Assembly (NCBI GenBank): GCA_036560485.1
Contig: DATBRC010000019.1
Coordinates: 8,272 to 72,271 of the forward strand
Source: DATBRC01 sp036560485
Lineage (GTDB): Bacteria > Pseudomonadota > Gammaproteobacteria > Burkholderiales > Burkholderiaceae_D
Length of the DNA: 64,000 bases
Direction: 5' to 3'
Below, piece by piece: positions 27,771 to 37,133 of this stretch. A program made the position numbers and the translations under genes. The notes beneath the pieces were generated by a model. The model was not told the DNA's origin, made no database searches, and was given only the letters and a program-made list of their open reading frames with translations. How positions within the stretch are numbered: the first letter of the stretch is position 1; every line of letters starts with the position of its first letter.

Positions 27771-27783
27771 GCGGAGAGGGAGT
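27770..27783 (-). other. tRNA-Ser 3'-end fragment, probable old attachment site
   Basis: TGGCGGAGAGGGAG is identical to the first 14 bases of the tRNA-Ser 3' half at 60885-60943, then diverges. It lies 156 bp before a broken integrase gene, where an att site would be expected. This suggests the left end of a decayed tRNA-targeting element; 14 bases is short, so it is tentative. Confidence 0.45.
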
Positions 27784-27925
27784 CCTTATAACCACTATCC
27801 AAAGATGTCCAATACCATCCAATTTAGTTACATAAGTGTATGTTTTTATTGAAATAAAAACATACTTTGTTCAACTCAATCCGACGAGATACACTCAAAT
27901 CCATAAATAATTTGTGGGTAGGTTA

Positions 27926-29163
27926 ATGGGTAAGAGATTAACAAATAGGCTAACATCTGTTGCGGTTAACGCTAAGAAGACGCCCGGCTACTATGCTGAT
28001 GGTAACGGCCTGTATCTGCAAATCAGCCCTGCCAGTACTAAGTCATGGGTGCTGCGCTTCATGCTGAACAAGCGCGTACGTGAAATGGGGTTGGGATCGC
28101 TTTCCGATCGCACATTGGCCGAAGCAAGGGAGCGCGCCAAGAAATATCGTCAGCTGATTGATCAGGATATTGATCCAATCAATTACAGACAGGCCGAGCG
28201 GGAAAAGAATCTACAAACCGCAAGGCAGCGTCGAACGTTTGAACAATGTGCCAGGGAGTATCACACACTTCATGCAAACAGTTGGAAGAACGCCAAGCAT
28301 GCGGCTCAATGGATAAGCACCCTGGAACACTATGCCTTTCCAGTATGTGGGCATAAGGACATATCAGACGTTGGCAAAGCAGATATTTTGCTTATGCTTG
28401 ATCCAATTTGGCATATGAAGATAGAAACTACCCCCCGAGTAAAGCAGCGCGTTTTCGCAGTGTTGGATTGATCAGCTTCCCGAGACTATCGAATCGGCCA
28501 TGACCCGCACTTAAAAACTCAGATTGAAGCTTCAATGCCCAAAGCCCAGAAAATCAAAAAGGTACAGCACTTTAAGCCTGTCCATATGCGGAAATCTACG
28601 ACGCCATTAAAACCATCAAAGAATCTGGCGCAACGACCAAGCTTAAATTAGCAGCGGAATATATCATTCTGACCGCTTCCCGCTCTGGTGAAGGCAGGTT
28701 CACTAAATGGCCTGAAATCGATTTTAGGGGCGAACGTTGGATATTACCGCCTGAACGCATGAAGTCCGGACGTGAACATCGGGTGCCATTATCTCAGCGA
28801 TCAAAGGAAATATTGGCAGAGCTTTGGCACACTGCCGATGATAAGGATGGATATGTCTTCACAAATGAAAAGGGGAAGCCATTTAGTGACATGGCATTGA
28901 CTCAGTTACTGCGACGGCTGGGATTTGATTTTACAATGCACGGCTTCCGGTCGATATTCCGCGATTGGGCAGCAGAACAGACAGCATTCCCACGTGAAGT
29001 CTGCGAAGCCGCCCTCGCCCACACGAACAAAGATGAAACCGAAGCCGCTTATTTTTGCAGCGATTTGTTTGAGAAAAGACGGCAATTAATGAAATCATGG
29101 GCCACTTATTGCGCGACGAAAAGAACAACCGTAAAAAGCCAACGAAATGAGATGAAAACTTGA
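27926..29163 (+). pseudogene. broken P4-type tyrosine integrase
   Basis: The N-terminal part (27926-28471) reads as the DUF4102/arm-binding and core-binding region (GLYLQISPASTKSWVLRF, EMGLGSLSDRTLAEAR). The frame is lost near 28471. The catalytic domain is recovered in another frame, ending at 29163, with ASRSGE (first Arg), MHGFRS (His-x-x-Arg), ALAHTN and the Tyr in AAYF. The linker of about 290 bp between the halves carries frameshifts and missing sequence. The enzyme cannot be made as one chain. It marks an immobilised genomic-island remnant. Confidence 0.85.
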
Positions 29164-29470
29164 AAAGTGCTTTAATAAAAATTTGAGATGGCAATTCACC
29201 TTCAAGCAGTCCAACTTTATCGCAGATAAATTTTTATATAACCATTAAATATATTCGATCATCTTCACATCTCGAAATTTATCGATTCAACTTAGTGCAT
29301 TTATAGCTGAATTTCAAAAATCCAATCAGTTTCATGCTTAAATTGCGAGCTTTCACCAAAGCCGGATAATTATTTTTATAAGTTTTTCGGTTTGCAGAAT
29401 CTGCATGTCAGCACTTAATATTGGTTAAGAAAATTGACCTTAATTTGGTGACCTTGGGAAGGCAATAGAC
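29164..29470. other. AT-rich non-coding stretch in the island remnant
   Basis: About 300 bp, markedly AT-rich, between the broken integrase and the AlpA-like gene. No gene, hairpin terminator or repeat that I can support. Confidence 0.5.
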
Positions 29471-29683
29471 ATGCATGAACAAACCATATATCGATTACCA
29501 CAAGTCCTTGAGCGAGTTCGTGTGTCACGCTCCACCTTATATAATTGGATTAAAGCAGGTAAATTCAAAAGACCTCTTGAACTCGGTCCGAGAGCCATCG
29601 GTTGGCTATCTAGTGATATCGACGATTATATTCAATCTCGTGTCGATCTTCGCCAAAGACCATTGGAGAAAATTCCGGGCTGA
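29471..29683 (+). CDS. AlpA-family excisionase/regulator
   Basis: 70 residues: a MerR-like winged-helix of the AlpA type (YRLPQVLERVRVSRSTLYNWIKAGKFKRPLELGPRAIGWLSSDIDDYI). AlpA proteins activate excision of P4-like prophages and commonly accompany their integrases. GGAAGG lies 9 bp before the ATG. It appears intact although its integrase partner is broken. Confidence 0.8.
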   Translation: MHEQTIYRLPQVLERVRVSRSTLYNWIKAGKFKRPLELGPRAIGWLSSDIDDYIQSRVDLRQRPLEKIPG

Positions 29684-29726
29684 TCCAACATGCTTATAAA
29701 AATTATGATTGCAACGAGTCATGCAA

Positions 29727-31199
29727 TCAAGCCTCAGGCAAAACCTCTTCTCTCCACTGCAGCCCATTCCTCCCAATCAAGGCATTTGCCGCAGCAGGCC
29801 CCCAAGTCCCTGAAGAATACGGAATAGGCTCCACCTCATTCTGCTCCCAATGTCTCAGGATGGGTTCGACCCATTCCCACGCCGCTTCCAATTCATCGCC
29901 GCGCATGAACAGCGTCAGATGTCCACGCAATACATCCAGCAACAAACGCTCATATGCTTCCATACGCGGAGCGCGGAATGTTTCGAGGAAATCCATTTCC
30001 AGTTCAATTGGTTTCAATCGCATGCTGTCGCCTGGGATCTTCGCCATCAGGTTGAGCGTCAGTCCTTCATCCGGTTGCAAACGGATCACGAGGCAGTTCG
30101 GCTGAAAATTGTTGCTAGATTGTGCAAAAATGGAATGCGGTATCGATTTGAAGCGCACCACGATTTCCGCAAGCCGGTCGGGCATGCGTTTCCCTGTGCG
30201 TAAATAAAACGGCACGCCAGCCCAGCGCCAGGAATCGATTTCAGTTTTTAGCGCCACAAAACTTTCCGTGCGTGAGTGTGGATTGGCGCCCACTTCTTCA
30301 CGATAGCCGGGCACGGCTGCGCCTTCAATATAGCCGGCGCGGTATTGACCGCGTACGACATCTTGCGCAAGTGTGGTCGGTGTGAACTTGCGCAGCGAGC
30401 GCAGTACCTGCAATTTCTCATCGCGCACAGCATCGGGTGCAATCGAGGTCGGTGGTTCCATCGCGACGATACACAGCAATTGCAGCAAATGGTTTTGCAG
30501 CATGTCGCGCAAGGCACCGGAGGTGTCGTAATAGCCCATGCGGTTGCCGACGCCGAGGTCTTCGGCGATGGTGATCTGCACGTCGGAAATCCATTCGCGC
30601 CTCCACAGCGGTTCGAACAGGAGATTGCCGAAGCGTAGTGCCAGCAGATTCTGAACTGTCTCTTTTCCGAGGTAGTGGTCGATACGGAATATCTGCGATT
30701 CGGCGAACACGCGCCCCACTTCGGCATTGATCTGTTTGGCGCTGGCGAGGTCACGGCCGAGCGGTTTTTCCAGTACGACGTGCGAGTTCTTGTTCACCAA
30801 TCCTGCTTCGGACAAGTTGTTGCAGATTTTCGAGAATAACGCAGGCGGTGTGGCTAGGTAATACACGCGCGTAATCGCTGCATCGCTACGTACTGCCGTT
30901 ACCAGAGCATGGTAACTTTTCACATCGTCGGCGTTGAGCCTCACATAGGTGATGCGCTTCAGGAAAGCTTCCCATGCCGCAGCGGGCGGTGCATTGTTGT
31001 AGATGTGGATCTTCGCGTTCTTGTCGATCTCGCTCAGGAAATTCTCTTGCGTTGAGTCATTGCGTCCGATGCAGATGATGCGCGACGTGCACGGGAAGTT
31101 GCCTGCAATCTCGCGCGAGAACAGCGCGGGCAGCAACTTGCGCATGGCCAGGTCACCGCTGCCGCCAAACAGGACGAAGTCGAAATCGTTGATTATCAT
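29727..31199 (-). CDS. zwf: glucose-6-phosphate 1-dehydrogenase
   Basis: 490 residues. It oxidises glucose-6-phosphate to 6-phosphogluconolactone with NAD(P)+. The N-terminal dinucleotide motif is FGGSGDLAMRKLLPALF, and the catalytic RIDHYLGKE is intact. I chose the ATG at 31199, which starts MIINDFDF at the usual point; the upstream extension in frame is not family-like. It is the last gene of the leftward pgi-lactonase-zwf set and feeds the Entner-Doudoroff route completed by edd and eda. Confidence 0.95.
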   Translation of the reverse strand: MIINDFDFVLFGGSGDLAMRKLLPALFSREIAGNFPCTSRIICIGRNDSTQENFLSEIDKNAKIHIYNNAPPAAAWEAFLKRITYVRLNADDVKSYHALVTAVRSDAAITRVYYLATPPALFSKICNNLSEAGLVNKNSHVVLEKPLGRDLASAKQINAEVGRVFAESQIFRIDHYLGKETVQNLLALRFGNLLFEPLWRREWISDVQITIAEDLGVGNRMGYYDTSGALRDMLQNHLLQLLCIVAMEPPTSIAPDAVRDEKLQVLRSLRKFTPTTLAQDVVRGQYRAGYIEGAAVPGYREEVGANPHSRTESFVALKTEIDSWRWAGVPFYLRTGKRMPDRLAEIVVRFKSIPHSIFAQSSNNFQPNCLVIRLQPDEGLTLNLMAKIPGDSMRLKPIELEMDFLETFRAPRMEAYERLLLDVLRGHLTLFMRGDELEAAWEWVEPILRHWEQNEVEPIPYSSGTWGPAAANALIGRNGLQWREEVLPEA

Positions 31200-31233
31200 T
31201 TTGTGTCTTGAGTAAATTAATCGGATGAGATAT

Positions 31234-32169
31234 TCATGCAGGCACCGCGATCCGGTGCCCGACATAAGCGTGTTCGATCAGCCCCGGCACTTCTACGCGT
31301 ACGGACAGCAGGCAGCCAGACAAAGGATATTTTTCAAGTTCGTCCGCAGGGCGGTTGTGCCGCGCGCTGGTGATATACAAGGTGCGCAGATCAGCACCGC
31401 CAAAAGCGATCATGGTCGGGCAGCGCACCGGCAGCAGGATCTCTTGTAGGGTCTGGCCTTCCGGCGTCAGGCGCAGCAAGCGGCCGCCTTCATACATTGC
31501 GCACCAATATGCGCCTTCGCTGTCGACTGCGGCACCATCAGGTCGGCCGATGTAGTTGTTGGTCTTGTCCATCGAGAACTGACGCACGAACTGCGGCAGG
31601 CTGACTTGCCCGCTATCCAGATCGAACGGATAACGGCGTATCACATGTGCGGTGGTATCGGCGTGATACAGCGTGCGGTTGTCGGGGCTGAACGCCAATC
31701 CGTTTGATACAGTGATGCCGCTCCAATGCTGATGCACGGTGCCTTGTTCCAGCGTATACATTGTGCCCAATTGTTTGTCACGTGGTTCGTACATGGTGCC
31801 AACCCAGAACCGTCCGGCAGCATCGCAACGTCCGTCGTTGAAGCGTGTAGTAGCGGTGTCATACGGAGCAGGCGCAATTTCAGTCAAGGTGTCGGTGTCA
31901 GTGTCCAGATGGTAGAAGCCAGTGCGTAACGCGACCACCAGCCCGACAGTGGCGTGCCGCGCAATACAGCCGGGTTCGCTCAACATCGGCCAGCTCATTT
32001 CGGAGCCGTCTTTGGGGTTTAAGCGATGCACAGCACATCCAACGTTATCGATCCAGTAAAGCATGGCTTCGTCCGGATGCCATAGCGGGCACTCGCCGAC
32101 TTTCATCGGTATGTCATAGGCGACTTGAATGTGCGCAGCGATATCCATGGCGACTGGTTGATAATTCAC
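31234..32169 (-). CDS. SMP-30/gluconolactonase-family lactonase
   Basis: 311 residues, a six-bladed propeller of the SMP-30 family. Metal ligands are visible as E in VGECPLW, N in VSNGLAFS and D in GRPDGAAVD. It probably hydrolyses gluconolactone or 6-phosphogluconolactone; no classical pgl gene is adjacent, so it may supply that step between zwf and edd. The start is a GTG sharing its G with the pgi TAG stop, indicating coupled translation; an in-frame ATG at 32148 is an alternative. Confidence 0.85.
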   Translation of the reverse strand: MNYQPVAMDIAAHIQVAYDIPMKVGECPLWHPDEAMLYWIDNVGCAVHRLNPKDGSEMSWPMLSEPGCIARHATVGLVVALRTGFYHLDTDTDTLTEIAPAPYDTATTRFNDGRCDAAGRFWVGTMYEPRDKQLGTMYTLEQGTVHQHWSGITVSNGLAFSPDNRTLYHADTTAHVIRRYPFDLDSGQVSLPQFVRQFSMDKTNNYIGRPDGAAVDSEGAYWCAMYEGGRLLRLTPEGQTLQEILLPVRCPTMIAFGGADLRTLYITSARHNRPADELEKYPLSGCLLSVRVEVPGLIEHAYVGHRIAVPA

Positions 32170-33812
32170 TAAAGAGCGCTGCGTGCCAATGCGATCAAGC
32201 CGTTGGTCGAGCTGTCATGCCTTTGCGGATTAGGCACATTGCTCAATTCCGACTGAATATTCTTTGCCAGGACTTTCCCCAATTCGACGCCCCACTGGTC
32301 AAAACTGTTGACGCCCCATATTACGCCTTGGGCGAATACCTTATGTTCATAAAGCGCAATCAATGCACCGATCGTGGCGGGGTTGAGTACATTCATCAGG
32401 ATTGTGTTGCTAGGGCAATTCCCTTCAAAAGTACGGTGCGGCACCAGTCGTTCAACAGTGTCAGCAGAAACGCCTTGTGCGACCATTTCTGCACGTACCT
32501 CGTCAGCACTCTTGCCGCGCATGAAGGCTTCCGACTGCGCGAAGCAATTGGCCAGCAACGCGGCGTGATGTTCTTGCAGCGTGTGATTTGGTTTAAGCGC
32601 GGCGATGAAATCGACCGGCGTGATGTCGGTGCCCTGATGCAGCAATTGGAAATATGCATGCTGCCCGTTCGTGCCGACGTCGCCCCAGATGAGCGGGCAA
32701 GTCGCGACCTCGGTTGTCGAACCATCCGCAGTAATGTGCTTGCCATTGCTCTCCATTTCCAGTTGTTGGAGGAAGGCGGGCAATAATTGCAGATCCTGTT
32801 GGTAGGGTGCGATCGACAGCGATGAACAACCGACGAAATTGCGATTCCACAGCCCGACCAAGGCCAACACGACCGGCATGTTGGATGACAGCGGCGCAGT
32901 ACGAAAATGTGTGTCCATCTCATATGCACCGTGCAGGAACTCGGAGAAGTAATCGAACCCGACAGCTAGCGCGATCGGCAACCCAATTGCCGACCACACC
33001 GAGTAGCGTCCGCCGACCCAATCCCAAAACGGGAACATGTTGTCGGCATGGATACCGAATTCTCTGACAGATTGCTGGTTGGTGGAGACGGCGACGAAAT
33101 GTTTCGGCAATCCCGCCGCATCGCCGTGCTGTAAAAACCAATTGCGCGCCGATTGCGCATTCATCATGGTTTCCATCGTCGTGAACGTTTTTGATGTGAT
33201 GATGAACAGTGTTGTTTCTGGATTGACCTGCGACAGGATCGCGGCGAGGTCGTGGCCGTCTACATTGGAGACGAAATGCATGTGCAGGCGCGGATGCGTG
33301 AAGGCTCGCAGTGCGCGGCACACCATCTTGGGCCCAAGGTCGGAGCCGCCAATGCCGATATTGACGATATCGGTAATCGGCTTGCCGGTATGTCCCAGCC
33401 ATTCTCCCAAGCGCACACGTTCGCTAAACACGCGCATGCGCTCCAGCACGGTATGCACGTCGCGGCTGACGTACTGGCCTTCGATTTTCAGATCCGGTTC
33501 GAGTGGGGCACGCAAGGCTGTGTGCAACACGGCACGTTGTTCGGTGAAGTTGATTTTTTCACCGGCAAACATTGCGTCGCGCTGTTCCTCGACGCCGCGT
33601 TCTTGAGCCAACCCAAGCAGCAAGCGCAATGTCGTGTCATCCACCAGGTTCTTGGAGTAATCTAGAAACAGCCCGGCAGCCCTGATTGAATGCGTATCGA
33701 AGCGGGCAGGTTCGCGTGTGAACAAATCGGCTATACGGGTGGTCTTTACGAGTGCATATTGCGTGCGGAGTGCCTTGAATGCCGCACTTGCTGTCAATAG
33801 GTCATGGCGCAT
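32169..33812 (-). CDS. pgi: glucose-6-phosphate isomerase
   Basis: 547 residues, full length. It carries the signatures NIGIGGSDLGPKM, TSKTFTTMET, WDWVGGRYSVWSAIGLP and WGVNSFDQWGVELGK. It interconverts glucose-6-phosphate and fructose-6-phosphate; in an ED organism it also recycles fructose-6-phosphate into zwf. First gene of the leftward pgi-lactonase-zwf operon. A near-perfect HexR-type box lies 45 bp upstream of the start (33857-33871). Confidence 0.96.
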   Translation of the reverse strand: MRHDLLTASAAFKALRTQYALVKTTRIADLFTREPARFDTHSIRAAGLFLDYSKNLVDDTTLRLLLGLAQERGVEEQRDAMFAGEKINFTEQRAVLHTALRAPLEPDLKIEGQYVSRDVHTVLERMRVFSERVRLGEWLGHTGKPITDIVNIGIGGSDLGPKMVCRALRAFTHPRLHMHFVSNVDGHDLAAILSQVNPETTLFIITSKTFTTMETMMNAQSARNWFLQHGDAAGLPKHFVAVSTNQQSVREFGIHADNMFPFWDWVGGRYSVWSAIGLPIALAVGFDYFSEFLHGAYEMDTHFRTAPLSSNMPVVLALVGLWNRNFVGCSSLSIAPYQQDLQLLPAFLQQLEMESNGKHITADGSTTEVATCPLIWGDVGTNGQHAYFQLLHQGTDITPVDFIAALKPNHTLQEHHAALLANCFAQSEAFMRGKSADEVRAEMVAQGVSADTVERLVPHRTFEGNCPSNTILMNVLNPATIGALIALYEHKVFAQGVIWGVNSFDQWGVELGKVLAKNIQSELSNVPNPQRHDSSTNGLIALARSAL

Positions 33813-33856
33813 ATCAATCTAGATAGTGGGTAGGTTGAAGCCTTAAAACGCATAAA

Positions 33857-33871
33857 TGTAATAATACTACA
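33857..33871. promoter_or_regulatory. HexR-type operator in the pgi/edd divergent region
   Basis: TGTAATAATACTACA matches the published-type HexR consensus TGTARTWWWNYTACA at every position and is nearly palindromic. The HexR gene is at 43216-44121. It lies between divergent pgi and edd and could control either, most likely pgi. Binding is inferred. Confidence 0.7.
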
Positions 33872-34047
33872 AATAAATGAAATAACCTTGTTAATTCGAA
33901 ATTTTGCGCACGATTGGGTTGGATGGAAAAGGTCGCCGCGTGGTATTCATTGGAGAACTAGGGGTGGTTTCTTGGTTTTTGGCGTAATCCTGCTGGCCTA
34001 TCGAGTCGTAGGTGTGGAAATCAATTTCATGCATCTTTCGTTAAAAT

Positions 34048-34062
34048 TGTAGTAAAATTTCT
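34048..34062. promoter_or_regulatory. degenerate HexR-like box upstream of edd
   Basis: TGTAGTAAAATTTCT has a perfect left half (TGTAGTA) and a weak right half. It lies 41 bp before edd, where a repressor site would overlap the promoter. The same half-site TGTAGTAAA occurs ahead of the eda2 operon at 55974. Confidence 0.45.
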
Positions 34063-34102
34063 TATTCAAGAAACTTTATTAAAGAAAGTTAGGAGTTGGT
34101 TC

Positions 34103-36019
34103 ATGTCAATTCATCCCGTCGTAACAGCTGTTACTGAGCGAATCATGGCGCGTAGCGCGCCTTACCGCGCAACCTATCTGAAGCAGCTGGAAGCGGCGCG
34201 TCTGCAAACTGTCCAGCGCAGTGGATTGTCATGTACCAACCTCGCGCACGGCTTTGCCGCATTTCCAACCAACGACAAGCTGGCCTTGAAGGAGCAGAAG
34301 AAGCCGTCGGTTGCGATCGTCTCCGCCTTTAACGACATGCTATCGGCGCACCAGCCGTTCGAACATTTTCCGCAATTGATTAAAGAAGCAGCACGTGCTG
34401 CCGGTGGCGTTGCGCAATTTGCCGGTGGCACGCCTGCAATGTGCGATGGCGTGACACAAGGGCAGTTGGGTATGGAACTGTCGCTGTTTTCGCGCGACAC
34501 GATTGCGATGGCGACGGCGGTTGCGCTGTCTCACAATATGTTCGATGCAGCGGTTTATCTCGGCGTCTGCGACAAGATCGTGCCGGGATTGTTGATCGGT
34601 GCACTGCACTTCGGTCATTTGCCAGCGGTGTTCATCCCGGCCGGTCCGATGACATCCGGCATGTCTAATCCCGAAAAAGCTCGCATTCGTCAACTCTATG
34701 CACAAGGCAAGGTCGGGCGCGATGCGCTGCTGGAAGCCGAGGCGCAGTCGTATCACGGCGCTGGCACTTGTACTTTTTACGGCACAGCCAACAGCAATCA
34801 ATTGTTGATGGAAGTGATGGGATTGCACATGCCTGGCGCTGCCTTCATCACACCGAATACACCATTGCGCGATGCGCTGACTCGTGCCGCTGCGCAGCGC
34901 GCCGTCGCCATCACTGATCATGGCAAGGAGTACACGCCGGTTGGCCGCGTAGTTGATGAAAAAGCGATTGTCAATGCTATCGTCGGTTTGCTGGCGACCG
35001 GCGGGTCGACAAATCACACGCTGCATCTGGTCGCCATTGCGAAGGCAGCGGGTATCGTGATCGACTGGAACGATTTCGATCAGCTGTCATCAGTGATCCC
35101 GATGCTGACACGCATCTATCCGAACGGCGATGCAGACATCAATCATTTCCATGCAGCAGGCGGTACCGGTTTCGTGATCCGTGAATTGTTGGATGCAGGT
35201 TTGTTGCATGACGATGTGTTGACCGTTCTCGGTCGTGGGCTGCGCGCACATTGCAGCGAACCGTTCCTGAAGGAAGATCAGACGGCGATGTGGAAACCGG
35301 CTCCGGCAATCAGCGGCGATGAAAATGTGCTGCGCTCGATTGCACAACCGTTTTCTGCCGACGGCGGCCTGAAACTGTTGAGCGGTAATCTCGGACGTGC
35401 AGTGATGAAAGTTTCCGCCGTCAAATCGCAGCATCGTTCTGTGCACGCACCGGCGATCGTGTTCGATTCGCAGGAGGCATTCATGCATGCCTACAAGGCG
35501 GGTGAGCTGGATCGCGATTTTGTTGCAGTGATCAGATTCCAGGGGCCACGTGCCAATGGCATGCCTGAATTGCATGCATTGACTCCGGCGCTGGCCAACT
35601 TGCAGGATGCCGGCCGTCATGTAGCGCTGGTCACCGATGGCCGTATGTCGGGTGCATCGGGCAAGGTGCCTGCCGCGATCCATGTATCGCCGGAAGTGTT
35701 GGCTGGCGGTGCACTGGGCAAAGTCTGCACCGGTGACATCATTCGCCTCGATGCCGAGAGCGGCGTGTTGGAAGCGCAAGTCCCGGCGGCCGAATGGGCG
35801 GCGCGCAGCCAGGCACAGGCAGACTTATCGGCCAACCATGTCAGCATGGGGCGCGAATTGTTCGGCATGTTCCGCGCTGCAGTAAGCGCGGCAGAAGAAG
35901 GCGCGACCACGTTCGGTTTGCCGATCGTGATGGCCAGTGCGGCGAGCGATCACATGCCAGAGATGTTGAACGCCGAACCATTCAGCGATGAAGACAACTT
36001 GATCAAAAAACCGATATGA
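34103..36019 (+). CDS. edd: phosphogluconate dehydratase
   Basis: 638 residues. It dehydrates 6-phosphogluconate to KDPG, the committed Entner-Doudoroff step. An iron-sulfur enzyme of the IlvD/Edd family: PAMCDGVTQGQLGMELSLFSRD, ATGGSTNHTLHL and VTDGRMSGASGKVPAA are all present. AGGAG lies 8 bp before the ATG. Its stop overlaps the eda start by 4 bp, the usual edd-eda coupling. Confidence 0.96.
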   Translation: MSIHPVVTAVTERIMARSAPYRATYLKQLEAARLQTVQRSGLSCTNLAHGFAAFPTNDKLALKEQKKPSVAIVSAFNDMLSAHQPFEHFPQLIKEAARAAGGVAQFAGGTPAMCDGVTQGQLGMELSLFSRDTIAMATAVALSHNMFDAAVYLGVCDKIVPGLLIGALHFGHLPAVFIPAGPMTSGMSNPEKARIRQLYAQGKVGRDALLEAEAQSYHGAGTCTFYGTANSNQLLMEVMGLHMPGAAFITPNTPLRDALTRAAAQRAVAITDHGKEYTPVGRVVDEKAIVNAIVGLLATGGSTNHTLHLVAIAKAAGIVIDWNDFDQLSSVIPMLTRIYPNGDADINHFHAAGGTGFVIRELLDAGLLHDDVLTVLGRGLRAHCSEPFLKEDQTAMWKPAPAISGDENVLRSIAQPFSADGGLKLLSGNLGRAVMKVSAVKSQHRSVHAPAIVFDSQEAFMHAYKAGELDRDFVAVIRFQGPRANGMPELHALTPALANLQDAGRHVALVTDGRMSGASGKVPAAIHVSPEVLAGGALGKVCTGDIIRLDAESGVLEAQVPAAEWAARSQAQADLSANHVSMGRELFGMFRAAVSAAEEGATTFGLPIVMASAASDHMPEMLNAEPFSDEDNLIKKPI

Positions 36020-36648
36020 AAAATAACCAAACACTGTTGGATATCATGCGCACCTCGGCGGTGATCCCGGTCATCGCGATAGACGATCTGGCACATGCGG
36101 TGCCGCTGGCGCGAGCACTGGTTGCGGGCGGCATACGCGTGCTTGAAGTGACCTTGCGTACATCACATGGCTTGGCCGCAATCCGCGCAATGGCAGAGCA
36201 AGTGCCGGAAGCGGTCGTCGGTGTCGGCACGTTGACGCAAGCATCGGAATTCACCACCGCGCGCGATGCCGGTGCAGTATTCGGTGTCTCGCCCGGTTTG
36301 ACCGCGGCATTGATCGATGGCGCGAAAAAAAGCGGATTGCCCTTGCTGCCTGGTGTGATGACGCCATCCGAGGTGATGGCAGCACGGGAACATGGCTTTC
36401 AACAATTGAAGTTGTTCCCAGCAGTGCCGGCAGGCGGAGTCGGTATGCTCAACGCAATTGCAGGTCCGCTACCTGATATCACATTCTGCCCGACCGGCGG
36501 CATCTCAATCGAGACTGCACCGCAATTCCTTGCTTGTAAAAATGTGGCGTGTGTCGGTGGGTCGTGGTTGACGCCTAAGGATGCGTTGCAGGCTGGGGAT
36601 TGGGCGAGGATTACTGCGTTGGCAAAAGCGGCGAGTGCGTTGCGGTAG
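36016..36648 (+). CDS. eda: KDPG aldolase
   Basis: 210 residues. It cleaves 2-keto-3-deoxy-6-phosphogluconate to pyruvate and glyceraldehyde-3-phosphate. The Schiff-base lysine is in LKLFPAVPAGG and the catalytic Glu in VLEVTLRT. Translationally coupled to edd through an ATGA overlap. A second copy (54970-55647) lies 19 kb away in the lower-glycolysis operon. Confidence 0.95.
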   Translation: MKNNQTLLDIMRTSAVIPVIAIDDLAHAVPLARALVAGGIRVLEVTLRTSHGLAAIRAMAEQVPEAVVGVGTLTQASEFTTARDAGAVFGVSPGLTAALIDGAKKSGLPLLPGVMTPSEVMAAREHGFQQLKLFPAVPAGGVGMLNAIAGPLPDITFCPTGGISIETAPQFLACKNVACVGGSWLTPKDALQAGDWARITALAKAASALR

Positions 36649-36652
36649 GATT

Positions 36653-36952
36653 TAACGCAACCGGGTGGCGGCGCAAGGTCAATCCCAACGAACGGTAGTC
36701 ACAGACGATATTTTTAGCTTCGGATGGCGCGGCAAGTTGGATGCCCTCTCCCTCGATTGCAGCATGTTTCAACAATCCCTTGTCTGGCATACTGACGACT
36801 GCTTGCCACAATGCCTGTCGTCTGTGGCCGCTCAGCGATTCCAGTGCATCGGCAGCGGCTAACTCCTGCAAGTCCGCACGCGACAATTGTGCGCGTAATG
36901 CCAGGTCTTGCACGCTTTCAAACGAACGGATGGCGCGCTTCTTCGATACTCC
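36653..36952 (-). pseudogene. dnaE2: C-terminal remnant of error-prone DNA polymerase DnaE2 (ImuC)
   Basis: The minus strand reads RSFESVQDLALRAQLSRADLQELAAADALESLSGHRRQALW and then PSEAKNIVCDYRSLGLTLRRHPVAL. This is the helix-hairpin-helix and OB-linker region near the DnaE2 C-terminus, in the right order. Both ends are cut: a stop lies just upstream, and the match ends next to the eda stop. About 100 codons remain of roughly 1050. It points to deletion of an SOS mutagenesis cassette at this junction. Confidence 0.65.
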
Positions 36953-37000
36953 CTATCAAATCCCTATGGCAGCATCATTACGCTCGCCGCAGGCTTTACA

Positions 37001-37014
37001 TCGTAACGCTACCA
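37001..37014. promoter_or_regulatory. LacI-type operator, copy 1
   Basis: TCGTAACGCTACCA, a member of the CG-centred family TGNTANCGCTACCA found at six places in the window. It lies 120 bp before the methylglyoxal-synthase homologue and about 86 bp before a second copy, a spacing that would allow DNA looping. Confidence 0.5.
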
Positions 37015-37099
37015 TTATATACTTGAATTTAAGAAAGTAAAAGATTGCTGATTAAAACAATTCACTCTAAAAATGCCAAACTGTCCTACAAAAATAAAA

Positions 37100-37113
37100 T
37101 GATACCGATACCA
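37100..37113. promoter_or_regulatory. LacI-type operator, copy 2
   Basis: TGATACCGATACCA, 20 bp before the start codon at 37134. It is CG-centred and its half-sites resemble the other copies (TGRTAY). The LacI gene beginning at 38164 lies just downstream of the controlled gene. Confidence 0.5.
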
Positions 37114-37133
37114 TTTTTACTCGCGATGCGTCC

